A model generated the notes under the pieces. That model saw nothing but the letters and a program-made list of their open reading frames with translations. It had not been told where the DNA came from and made no database searches. Source: Chlamydomonas reinhardtii (taxonomy: Eukaryota > Chlorophyta > Chlorophyceae > Chlamydomonadales > Chlamydomonadaceae). Taken from it: a DNA stretch of 64,000 nucleotides. The translations under genes and the position numbers were made by a program. The stretch covers positions 2,745,657-2,809,656 of the forward strand of contig NC_057004.1 of the NCBI RefSeq assembly GCF_000002595.2, written 5' to 3'. Below, piece after piece: positions 54,601 to 64,000 of the stretch. Position 1 is the first letter of the stretch. Each line of letters opens with the position of its first letter.

Positions 54601-57600
54601 TGATTTGGGGGGTGAGGTGTGGGGGAGAGGGGTGGAGAGAGGGGATGATTCTGTGCCCGAGCCCAAAAAACAGGTCCGAATAGTCAAGGAATCGTCGTTG
54701 GGGATGGGGAAGAGGGGGAGGATGGGGAGGAGGGGGAGATGGGCGATGGGAGGGGAGGAGGACAAGGTTCATCCATCCATGCATGCTTTCATTGCTGTCA
54801 TGCCCGCACACCTGCTCGTGTGTCAGGGTGGAGCCGAGAGGGATGCTCGCCGCGCCCGCCGCCGCCGCCACTGCCAGCGCGCCGCCAACAGGCAGCGTCA
54901 TCGCCCGCTGCCCGCCCGCTGCCGCTGCCGCCGCCCCCGCGCCGCGCGTCGCCGCCGCCAACCCATCCCCCACCCCGCCGCCCACACCCCCACCAAACAG
55001 CACAGCCGCACTGGACGTCGACCGCGAGTGGTGCGCACCTCCTCCCGCTCCTCCTGCTCCTCCCGCCGCCCCTGACACGTCCGGCCGCGGCGGCGACCCC
55101 ACCAAATCCCCCGCCGAGCTCGAGCCCACCATTCCGCCCCCCACCCCCGCTCCTGCCCCCGCTCCCGCACCCACTCCCGCACCCACTCCCGCACCCACGC
55201 CTGCAGCAGCCTGCTTCTGCGGCGTGCCCTGCGGCGTGTGCGCCCCTGCCGGCCGTGCCGCTGCTGCCCCTGCCGCTGCTGCCCCTGCTGCCGCTGCTGT
55301 TCCGGCTGTGCGGCGGCGCTGCTCTATGAGGTCCCTCAACAGTGCGTACAGGCGCGGCACCAGGCCGCAGTGCGCCACGATGCGGCACATGTAGTTGAGC
55401 GGCAGCGTGGCGTAGTGCTGGAACACCTGGAGGTGGTGGTGGTGGGGGTGGGGTTGGGGGTTGGGGTGGTGGGGTTGGGGTGGTGGGGTTGGAGTTGGGG
55501 TTGGGAGGGTTGGGGGTGGTGGGGTTGGAGTTGGGGGTGGTGGGGTTGGGGTGGTGGGGTTATGTGCCTGGGCCTAACGAATGCTGGGGTGGGAGTGGGG
55601 CTGCTGCTTGGGATGGGCTCTGTGCCGCCGTGCCGCCCCGCCCGGCCCCGGCCCCCGCAGCCCCCCCCCCTTTTTCATAAGGCCCGCTTCGCTCACTCGC
55701 TCGGTATTGTTTCCGTCAGTAGCTCTGGCGCGCCGTCTGGGCGGGATTCGGTTTTACTTTCCACACCCCCCATGCACCTCCACCCCCCAAGCCCCAACTA
55801 ACGCCTCTGCCTGTGCTCCGCTCGTTTTCGTTGGTTTTGGTTTAGTTCGGGCTGGTATTTACACACCCCCCGCCGCACCTGCAGCAGGCACTGCACCGCC
55901 ACGTGACTGAGCGGCAGGCTCTCCGCCGCCCCGCTGCCGCCACCCGCCACGCCGTCCGCCACCATGCCGCACAGCTGCTTCAGACCGCCCGCGGCGATGA
56001 ACAGCTGCGGCCGGTCGGGGGCAGAGGGGGAGGAGGGGGGGGGGGTTTGCAAGGATGTTTGGAAAAGCGGTACAGGACGCACTGGGAGGGGGGGAGGGGT
56101 TACATTCATGATTAGCTAAGAAATGGTAGATGGGGGGCAATCTTGGGGGAGGGTTACATTCATGATTAGTTGAGGAAGTGGTAGACGGGAGGGGGGAAGA
56201 GGGGGGTCCAGGCGTGGTTAGTTCGGCGGTCGCGACGTGGGGCTCACGGGAAGGGGATTGCAGAGGAAGGACGATGGAGTACAAATCGGAGTACCGTCTG
56301 CCACTTCCTCAACCAATCACGAGTGTGTACCCTCGTCCTGACCTCCTACTAGTCATGAATGCAACCCCCCCTCCACCCGCCCACCTGCATGGTTGTGTCG
56401 CAGCGGAAGCACAGGCCGTGCAGGAAGGCCGCCGCGCGCAGCCTCAGCGGCAGCGGCCAGGGCTGCTGGCTGAAGCGCGCCACTGCCGGCACCGCGCCCA
56501 CCAGGCACAGGCTCTCCAGCAGGCGGTCGTCATCGCGCACCAGCGCCCCCAACAGGTCCAGACCCGCCTCCACAGCCTGGACAGGGGGTTGAGGGGGTAG
56601 GGGGTGGGTGGGGTGGGTGGGGTGGGGTGGGGTGAGGCGGATAAGGGGGTGAGGGGTTGGTGCTTGAGTACAGGGAAGGAGAGCGCGGGGCACATGCGGG
56701 TGATAAAGCAGCTTGTCCAGCGATGGCATGACGCGGCACGCCGGCACGCCTTTCCCCCGGTTTAGTTTGGGCTGGTATCTACACCCCCCCCCAAAACGCC
56801 AACCCCGCCCGCTGCAGCCCCTCCCCCCCCCACGCCAACCCCACCCACCGCCGCCCCTCCCCCACCTTCTGGTTGTCTGTGTCCAACAGCTCCAGCAGCA
56901 CCAGCACCCCGCCCTCCGTAAGGAACAGCCACTTGACCTCGCTGGCGGCAGCAGCGGCTGTAGCAGCGGCCGACGCGGCGGCAGCAGCGGCCGACGCGGC
57001 TGTAGCAGCGGCGCTGCCGGAGCCGGTGCTGACGAGGCCGGCGCCCGCGGCGGCGGCGGTGCCGTCCGCGGCGCTGGCTGGCGCCGCCGCGGCGGCGGCG
57101 GCGGCGGCGGCGCTGGCGGCTGCTGCGGCGGTCGCGGCGGCTGTGGCGGCGTTGGCGGCGGCTGAGGAGATGAGTTGCTCCAGGGCGGTGGCGGCGCGGG
57201 CGGAGCTGGTGGCGGCTGCGTCCTGGCGAGTGCCGGGCCGCAGGTTGCGCACCAGGTCGCGGACCTGTGGACGTAGAGGTGTGTACATGTGTGTGTGTGT
57301 GTACGTTTGTGCGGACAACATGTGTCATTGTGTGGTGTGAAACAACTGTGTGGGTGGGTGTGTTGATGGCCACAAGGGAAGGAAACATGCGAGATACGGT
57401 GTCTGTACAGCACATGCCAGGGTGGCGGCGGATGCGGGCATGCCGCACCCGGCTCCGACACCGGGCGTCCCGCCGCAGTGCACTGCAGGTGTGGTGTGGC
57501 GGTGCCACGGCCCCCCGCACCGCCCCCGCATACCCACAACACACATACCCACAACACACACACACACACACACACACACAGGCACGCACCGTCCTCCTCA

Positions 57601-59808
57601 GCTCTGTGGCCTGGCTGGTGAGGCTGCTGCCCACGCTCTCCGCCTCCAGCCCGCCGTACGGGTAGCCGGGCACGTCGAACAGACCGCCTGGGGGGGGGGG
57701 GCGGGCGGCGGGGGGAGGGGGGGAAAGGTGGGGATGGCGAGGTCAGGGCAGTGGGAACAGGGCAAGAGCAGTGGGAACAAGGAAGGGGGGATTCCATGCA
57801 TGTTGAAGAAGACGAGGGGGGTGATAGCCGAGATACAGGTCCCAGGCGGAGGGGGATCAGAGGAGGGGAGCAGCAGGCGTGAGTACGGTTGTGGAGGTGT
57901 GCTCGGTTTGCCGCGGCGGCCGGTCTGGCGACAACGAATGAGCAGGGCACAGCGACACACGCAGCGCGTGCTAACACACACACGCACCCGCCTCCCCGCC
58001 CGCGCCCGGCGGCAGTCCGTAGCTGCCGCCGCCACCTGCCGCCGCCGCCGCCGCCGCTGCCGCCGCCAGCCCGGGTGGCAGGTGCCGCAGTGAGGGCCGC
58101 GCCGCCAGCGTGTCGCCCGCATACGACTGGCCGCCGCCCTCGCTCCACGCCGCCAGGTCACGGGCCGGCGGCCGCGCGCCGCCGGCGGCGCCGCCATCCG
58201 CCATGAAGGAGCCGCCGGGCGCCGCCGCCGCCGCCGCCGCCGCCCCGTAGCCCTGCGTACCGGCGCCGTCATAGCCCTGCATGCGCGCAATGAGGCCGCC
58301 GAGCGGCGACGCGGCGGCGGCGACGCCGCCAGCGACGGCCCCCGCAGTCGAGGCAGCCACGCCAGCGGCTGCCGCCGCCGCCGCGGCCGCGGCCGCGGCC
58401 GCGGCCTGGTACCCGCTCCCGGGCGCCACCGCCGACACGTCCGCGGACGTCCGCGGCGACGCCAGTGACGCCACCGGCTGTTGCGGCGGCGGCGGCGGCG
58501 CCGCCGCCGCCGCCGCGGCGTACGGCAGCGTGCTTGCCCCGCCGCCGGGCGCCGCCGCCGCCGCCACTGCTGGTGGTGGTGTTGCTGCGGCGGGTTGCTT
58601 GTACTCGGGCGCGGAGGACGCGGGCGTGCCGGCGGCCAGGAGCGACGTCTTCATGTCCTCCCCCGCACCGCCCCCACCCCCAACCACGCCCGCATCCTCA
58701 GCCCCTGCCCCTGCCGGCGCTGCCGCGCCCATGCCCGCCGCCGCGCCGGCGCCCAGCGGCCCTGCCGCCGCCGCCGCCGCCGCGGCAGCGGCGGCGGCGC
58801 CGCCCGCCGCCGCTGCCCGCACGCTGCTGCCTCCGTCGTCCTCATCCGCCGCCGCCATCATCCTGGCGACCACGCTGGTGATGGTCTCGTGTGCGTCGGC
58901 TGAGGACTTGGCGGCGGCGCGTGTGGCGACCAGGGTGCGGAAGGTCTGGCCGGCGTCTCGGCGCCAGGACATTCGCAGCGTCTTGCGGTTGTGCGCCAGC
59001 CACTCGTGACCCAGCAGCGTGCGCGCGTCGGGGCGCAGCTTGGCGTCCTGGAGCATACACAGGGGTGTGTGTGCCGAGTGAGGTGTGTTAAGTTGATGTG
59101 ATGTGCTGTGTCGCATTGTAGAAACAAAGAGCACACGAGGCAAGAGGCATGCGAGCTGGGGTTTCGGGAAGCCAACCGTGCGCCTCCGTCGTCACTGTGC
59201 GGTGCTCCTGCATACCTAACTACGAGCTCCCGCCCCTCCCCTGGTCCCCCCTTCCCCTAACCGCTGCCCCCCCTCCGCCCCCGCTCCCCCCAACGACACA
59301 CACACCACGCGTGTTGCTCCTTCCTGTTGCTCTTCAAAACACACGCCACGCACCTTCATGAAGCAGCGCGCCAGGAAGTCCCGCAGCAGAGGGCTGATGT
59401 CCTCGGGCAGCGGCGGCATGGGGTCCTGCGGAGGAGGCGGCGGCGGGAGGCGACGCGATGGCACAGGGTAAGGGGCAGGTGGGCGTAGTTCCGAGATGAG
59501 GCGGCACAGGGGCAAGTGCAGGGAGGGCAGGGACGGCAGGCGGGTCGGCGGGTGGGTGGGCGGAGGCGGCAGGCGTCAGGCGTCGGGCGGAGGTGGACCC
59601 GCATTGCCGCGACTGTTTCCTTACGAGATTGGTTCAACGTTAACCCCCACCCCACCCAGGGTGGGCCCGGTTCGGGTCGGCGCGTGCTGGCCCGCGCCAC
59701 AACCTCCGCCGAGTGACCTCCCCCCAATTATCATCCCCACACCGCACACGCCCTGCGCTGCACCCGTCCATCCCTCCCACTCACCCGCCAACCACCCCCG
59801 CCTAACCT

Positions 59809-59874
<66 letters not shown>

Positions 59875-60911
59875 AATGCCAGTCCGCCTCCCATCAGTAT
59901 TATCGCTTGCATATTTTGCCTCTGCCTGTGCTCCAATAGTTCAGCGCGGTTTAATGTGGTTTGGGCTGGTATTTGCACCACCAGCCACTCCCCCCCCCAG
60001 CCACTCCGCCGTTCGCCCCCCACGGGCCCCCTCACCCCCGCTCCACCTCTGCCTCACCTGCACGATCCTGAACATGGCGCTCATGGCGTTGAGTTCGAAG
60101 TAGGGCGGGTAGCCTGTGAGCAGCTCTATGATGAGGCAGCCCACACTCCAGATGTCGCTGCTGCTGGTCACCTGGGTCATCTCAATCACCTGAGGGCGGG
60201 GGGGCGAGGGGAGGCGGGGGAAAGGGGGAGGCAGGGCAGGGCAGGGGGGTTACACGCATTAAGGGGGGGGGGGGGGGTAGTGGAGGATAGGAAGAAGCAG
60301 CAGGGGAAGCGGGCACTTGGTGTGTCGCCATGCCAATGCGGAGAGGCACGCAATGAGGAACGCACGGCAAGGCAAGCACCCAAGGACTGCGGTCTGTGTC
60401 ACTCCGCCGGGGCCCTTGCCCTACCTGCACGCACATGCACACGCACTCGCACTCGCGGGCAATGCTGTGGCCGCCCCGGCCCGCGCTTCCCGGCCCGCGC
60501 ACCCCGTGAACTCTCCACCCACCCACACCCACACCGACCCACACCCACACCCACACACCCACACATCCCCACACACACGCCCACCCACCCACACCCACAT
60601 CCACACCGACCCACACCCACCCACATCCACCCACACCCACACCCACACACACACCCACACACACGCCCCCACCCCCACTGCTCTGGACTGCTACTTCCAC
60701 CTGCCGCTACACTGCCCAAGCCCGCCCGACTACCTATGGTGATGTACAAGAGCTCGCATGTGCGGCTGCAGTTTCTCCTTGCAGCGCGACTGATTCCTTA
60801 CGGGATTGGATCACAGTTAGCCCCCACCCCCACCCCCCACGCACCTCGGGTGCCATCCAGTAGGGGGTGCCCACCACCGCGGGCGCCGCCGCCGCCGCCA
60901 TGACGCCGTGC

Positions 60912-60943
<32 letters not shown>

Positions 60944-61987
60944 CGTCAGCTCGTCCCGCCGCTCCTCCAGCTCGCCCAGCTTGGCCGCCACACCAAAGTC
61001 CGCCAGCTTCACAAGGCCCTGCGCACACAGCGCCGAAGTCGCAGCAGCAGACATCAGCAAGTTAACGAACGGGTCATTGCACTGCAGGTCACAAGGCCGC
61101 ACGGCTGCCGCCCACGATTGCAGGGCGCCGGCCGGCGCCGGCCGGCATCCCGCCAGACCGGTCACCCACCTAGCCCTGCCTAGCCCCGCCTAGCCCTGCC
61201 TAATCCCACCTAGCCCCGCCTGCCTTTCCGGCCTCAGCGCTCCGCTCTGGCAGGGCGGAGCCCTCGCCTTCCACCACCACCCAACCTGCCACCCCCTGCT
61301 CACGCACTGGGCACGTCACGGGCCTCCGCCAGGGACAGCTCTCAGCCGGGAACCCAGGCGGAGCCCACCTACCGCAAGCCCACGCCCGCATCCCCACGCC
61401 GCCGTCCCCAACCCCGCATCTGCCCCTTCCCCCCCGCTTCTCCAACCATCTTTGCAAACCCCCTCTCCCCTCCCCGCTTCACTCACGTCCTTGGTGGTGA
61501 GGATGTTGGCCCCCTTTATGTCGCGGTGCACCACCCCCTGCTCGTGCAGGTACTGCAGACCCGCAAGCACCTGGCCGCGTGTAGGTGTGTGTGGGGTGGG
61601 GAGGGGAGGGGAGGGGTAACAAGGTCATGACTAGTTAAGAAGAATCAAAGTGGTAGCCAGGCACATGGGTACAGCAGGCGAGGCGGGGGGGACGGGAAGA
61701 GTGGGAGTTCCGGCATGGCTAGTTGGCTCATTGGGCTTGGGCATGTGTTTCTCCCGCCAACCGCCAACTAGCCATGCCTGGGACTTGGAGAGCCACATGC
61801 CCAAGCCCAATGAACAGGTTGAGATGAGGGCAAGGGTGAGGGCAAGGGGGGAGGGGGAGGGGGGAGGGGGTGGCGACAGCGAACGGCGGCTCAGCGGCCA
61901 GGCCGGCCACACCAACAGATGGGCGCTCCCGTATCCACCCCCACCAGGCATGACCGCACAGCACTGCACTGCGCCGGTTGCGGTGCC

Positions 61988-62066
<79 letters not shown>

Positions 62067-62802
62067 GCCACTGCCACTGCCACTGCCCGCGTCCTGCTAC
62101 ACCGCGCGCAGTCATGGCCACCCTAGTGCCTCCCCGCCCCCCGCCCCCGCCGCCACCCCCGCCCCCGCCCCCACCGCCGCCCCCGCAAGCCCACCTGGGC
62201 AATGTACACGGACACCAGGCTCTCCGGGAAGGTGCCGAACTTGTTTGGCTTGATGATGCTGGCCAGAGAGCCGTTCTCCATGAACTCTGCGGGTCGAGTA
62301 GGCATGTGTGTTGACGAGAGAAAGCAGGGACAAGGGGATTGCACGCCACGCATGGACTAGCTGCTGCGGGTGCGGGTGCGGGTGCATCCGGGGCTGCTGA
62401 GATAGAGGCCCGCCACCCGCCCCCTCCCCCCACCGCGGACGCCGCTACGCCCCCGCGCCCGGGGCTTCCGGCCTTAGCCTTCGGTACCCACACGCCTCCG
62501 CCCCCAAGAGGCCGCTGCATGCACCGACGGCGGAACGCACCAAGAATGATGTACAGGTGCGTGCGGGTCTTGAAGGACCCAATGTACTTGACAATGTTCT
62601 TGTGGTTCAGGGTTTTGAGCAGGTCAATTTCCCCCATGACGCTCTGCAGGCTATCTGATGCTATCCCTGTAAGGGAGATTTGCTTGATGGCCACCGTGTC
62701 GCCGGTCTGGTAATCGATCCCCTTGTAAACCTGCCCATACGCCCCCCGCCCGAGCTCCTCGCCGATGAGGAACCGGTCCGACAGCTTTTTCGCAGAAGCC
62801 AT
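51687..62802 (-). CDS. MAP3K-epsilon-like protein kinase with armadillo-like C-terminus
   Basis: Eighteen exons: 62541-62802, 62195-62286, 61487-61570, 60845-61018, 60058-60189, 59354-59425, 57988-59047, 57590-57687, 56866-57264, 56385-56576, 55879-56004, 54812-55426, 54453-54599, 53594-54253, 53220-53291, 52618-52686, 52320-52477, 51687-51849; about 1524 residues. The kinase domain (about 11-270) strongly resembles plant M3KE1/Cdc7-type MAP3Ks: [24 protein letters not shown] Lys40, [26 protein letters not shown] (about 133-140), DFG (153-155), [10 protein letters not shown] and [21 protein letters not shown] Gly/Ala-rich insertion enlarges the activation segment between DFG and GTPYW. An Ala/Gly/Pro-rich linker follows (about 273-625). 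The rest is helical repeats of armadillo type (for example [60 protein letters not shown]), ending FDINVLL. Family members act in cytokinesis and cell-plate or membrane functions. Intron 13 contains a 100-N gap. Confidence 0.94.
52053..52100 (+). repeat. Introner-like copy, family I-1
   Basis: TTGCATTGGGTTCGGTTTAG then TTTGGGCCAAG, in kinase intron 17, with a short internal duplication (AGTTTGGGCCAA twice). Confidence 0.5.
52694..52722 (+). repeat. Introner-like copy, family I-3, acceptor side
   Basis: GGTTACATGCATTAAGTTTA then CGAAGTGG, 8 bases from the acceptor of kinase intron 15. The sequence is identical over 24 bp to the donor-side copy at 38666 but in opposite sense to its gene. Confidence 0.6.
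54330..54429. other. Assembly gap (100 N)
   Basis: A run of exactly 100 N between a G-rich and a C-rich flank, inside kinase intron 13 (54254-54452). Exons on both sides are in phase 0, so no exon need be missing, though one of length divisible by three cannot be excluded. Confidence 0.98.
55433..55560 (+). repeat. GGTGGGGTTGGGGT minisatellite
   Basis: Imperfect tandem units of GGGGTTGGGGTGGT at the acceptor end of kinase intron 11 (C-rich on the transcript strand). Confidence 0.75.
55831..55862 (+). repeat. Introner-like copy, family I-1, donor side
   Basis: TTGGTTTTGGTTTAGTTCGG then GCTGGTATTTAC; ends about 16 bases from the donor of kinase intron 11. Confidence 0.6.
56040..56182 (+). repeat. 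Introner-like cluster, families I-5 and I-3
   Basis: Near the acceptor of kinase intron 10: GGGTTTGCAAGGATGTTTGG (I-5) followed by two TTACATTCATGATTAG copies (I-3, about 56101 and 56155). A third, inverted I-3-like copy (56284-56365) lies at the donor end of the same intron. Confidence 0.55.
56757..56785 (+). repeat. Introner-like copy, family I-1, donor side
   Basis: CCGGTTTAGTTTGGGCTGGT then ATCTACACC in kinase intron 9, after a G-rich spacer on the transcript strand. Confidence 0.55.
59604..59655 (+). repeat. Introner-like copy, family I-4 (partial)
   Basis: TTGCCGCGACTGTTTCCTTA then CGAGATTGGTTCAACGTTAA in kinase intron 5; nearly identical to the end of 31583-31672. Confidence 0.6.
59809..59876. 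repeat. (CA)n microsatellite, about 33 units
   Basis: Interrupted twice by AAA; in kinase intron 5. Confidence 0.95.
59945..59977 (+). repeat. Introner-like copy, family I-1, donor side
   Basis: CGGTTTAATGTGGTTTGGGC then TGGTATTTGCACC, about 80 bp inside the donor of kinase intron 5. Confidence 0.5.
60517..60670. repeat. CCCACACCCACA minisatellite
   Basis: Degenerate units of CCCACA/CCGACCCACACC, about 150 bp, in kinase intron 4. Confidence 0.85.
60733..60825 (+). repeat. Introner-like element, family I-4, donor side
   Basis: GGTGATGTACAAGAGCTCGC, GGCTGCAGTTTCTCCTTG and TTCCTTACGGGATTGG; close to 31583-31672 over its whole length; ends about 20 bp from the donor of kinase intron 4. Confidence 0.65.
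61612..61670 (+). repeat. Introner-like copy, family I-3, acceptor side
   Basis: GGGTAACAAGGTCATGACTA then GTTAAGAAG and GTGGTAGCCAGGCAC, about 45 bp before the acceptor of kinase intron 2. Confidence 0.55.
61712..61812. repeat. Interleaved perfect inverted repeats (A-B-A'-B')
   Basis: Arm A GGCATGGCTAGTTGGC (61712-61727) pairs with 61763-61778. Arm B CATTGGGCTTGGGCATGTG (61729-61747) pairs with 61794-61812. The pairs cross, so both cannot form as nested hairpins; an H-type pseudoknot or alternative folds would result. Located in kinase intron 2. Confidence 0.85.
61990..62065. repeat. (CA)n microsatellite, about 38 units
   Basis: Uninterrupted, near the donor of kinase intron 2; transcript strand reads (TG)n. 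Confidence 0.97.
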
Positions 62803-63954
62803 GTCGAGCGTATGCACGGGTATGAGCTCGCGGGGAAAATCTTCCAGCTGTCGGGGCACAGCTAGCAAATGCAAGCTATCAAGGCATGGTCAGTAAAAGT
62901 TTCCGCATTTCTTGCTACTGAAATACACTAATGCAAAAGCGGTGTTTAGGAGGTGTTGCAGCGGCAAAAGGCGCCCCCGGCAGTTTACGCATAACCTACA
63001 GTTTGTATGTGATGACAACCAAGTAGTCCACAAACAACTAAGGACAAGGGTGCTGCGCTGGCGACGCGGGATGGAGGTACCTTCGCCAGTTTCCCCGCTC
63101 CTCCCCCCGCGAAGCCTGCCGCGGGGGCAGTAACGCCCCCAGCAGCTCCCCGACCGGTAGCCAGCCCCACCCAAGGTTAGGAGCGCTGCACGCATACATA
63201 ATGATACAATCTCCCTGAAGCGCCTTGCATAGGCGACACCATGTCGCCATGTCCTGCGACTATTTTGGTGGCGGCAGGTGGCGGTCTGGGGGGTAGGCCA
63301 CGTTCGATACGTGCAGCTTTGTCCACACCCGATACAGAACTGCTGTTGAGGCATGGCCAAGTTCCTGGAAAAGCAGTGCACGTCCACCCCAGGGTGAGTG
63401 ACAGGCCGGCCGACACATGGGAGTAGGCACAGGAGGGCACACGTCAGGCCACTGCAGTCAGGAGTCCGTTTCCGGTGCGCCAGGTGCCGCTGAAACGGAC
63501 ACCTCTACTACGTGCAAGTCCGACTATGGAAGCGGGGGTTGTAACGCCATGGGGCCGACAGGGGTTTGCGACACTGTGCGACACGGCGGGCGCGACCGCG
63601 CGACTTCCTCTCAAGGTCGCGGGCACATATTCACATACATGCTTAAGTCTGTTTCAATCGTGTAGCATGTTACAGCAATTTAGCCTGCCTTGGGCGCATC
63701 TCCTGAGTCTGGCGAGAGGCCTAGACCAGCCGCGCTTCTGTAAGCGCGGCACGTTCGACGCGCGATGCCCATCGACCCGCTGTGAAGTAAATAACATTGC
63801 AGAGCTTTCAGACCGAACAAGTGTGTGCCCAACTCGAGCGCGCCTAAGTGTCAACCACAAACTGACGCGCGAGAGGCGCACAAAGCACCGACGCCTCGAA
63901 TTCCTGTACGGCACCAGTCGCGGCCACTCGCGCGACCGCGGGTCCGGCCATGCA
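62803..63954. other. Upstream region of the kinase gene
   Basis: Holds the kinase 5' UTR and promoter (no clear TATA) and a 9-bp-stem, 4-base-loop hairpin at 63729-63750 (GCCGCGCTT / AAGCGCGGC). No gene is recognised. Confidence 0.5.
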
Positions 63955-63964
63955 TATATTTAAG
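63955..63964 (+). promoter_or_regulatory. TATA-like motif at right edge
   Basis: TATATTTAAG followed by GC-poor sequence up to the window end; may drive a plus-strand gene starting outside. Confidence 0.35.
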
Positions 63965-64000
63965 CCCCCGAACACCATCCGCATCCATATAACTTTAACG

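Noticed and set aside
55433-55560. Telomere-like GGGGTT repeat
   Set aside because: Irregular GGGGTTGGGGTGGT units inside an intron; not a telomeric TTTTAGGG or TTTAGGG array.
1-64000. tRNA, rRNA, CRISPR array, retroelement or transposase genes
   Set aside because: Looked for T-arm-like GGTTCGANTCC, direct-repeat arrays and reverse transcriptase or transposase motifs; found none convincing.

Overview
The window looks like nuclear DNA of a green alga close to Chlamydomonas (volvocine Chlorophyceae). The evidence is very GC-rich coding sequence, many short exons separated by introns of about 90-970 bp (most 200-650 bp) full of CA/TG and G/C runs, long Ala/Gly/Ser/Gln low-complexity stretches inside proteins, TGTAA-type polyadenylation signals, and protein families typical of plants and algae. 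The exact species cannot be fixed from the sequence alone. Exon models were built by hand from GT-AG sites, reading phase and family similarity. All multi-exon models given with high confidence keep phase across every junction.

Layout from left to right: the 5' part of an MLO-like membrane protein gene (minus, running off the left edge); a plastid-type EF-hand protein gene (plus, 10 exons); two Ser/Gly/Ala-rich hypothetical proteins (plus, about 10.4-11.4 kb and 16.4-17.6 kb) in a gene-poor, repeat-bearing stretch; a SET-MYND (SMYD-like) lysine methyltransferase gene (minus, 7 exons); plastid dihydrolipoamide dehydrogenase (minus, 12 exons), whose stop codon is followed in the same frame by an 806-codon Ala/Glu-rich open frame; divergently from it, the bifunctional methionine-salvage enzyme DEP1 (plus, 8 exons); a class I methyltransferase-like gene (plus, 3 exons); a broken VIT-type metal transporter fragment (minus); casein kinase 2 regulatory subunit beta (minus, 5 exons); and a MAP3K-epsilon-like kinase with a long armadillo-like C-terminus (minus, 18 exons), one intron of which holds a 100-base assembly gap. 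A TATA-like site at the right edge may belong to a gene starting just outside.

The genes are ordinary housekeeping, signalling and metabolic genes with no operon-like logic. The one clear pairing is the head-to-head DLD/DEP1 arrangement, with 815 bp between start codons. The most striking feature is in the introns. At least five short sequence families recur in introns of unrelated genes. Several sit in one orientation relative to transcription just inside the 5' splice site (after a G-rich spacer) and in the opposite orientation just before the 3' splice site (before a C-rich spacer). This is the pattern expected of introner-like elements with inverted ends. Other notable structures are a pair of interleaved perfect inverted repeats in a kinase intron, a MITE-like foldback near 17.7 kb, and a dispersed repeat with copies near 14.8, 39.2 and 41.2 kb.
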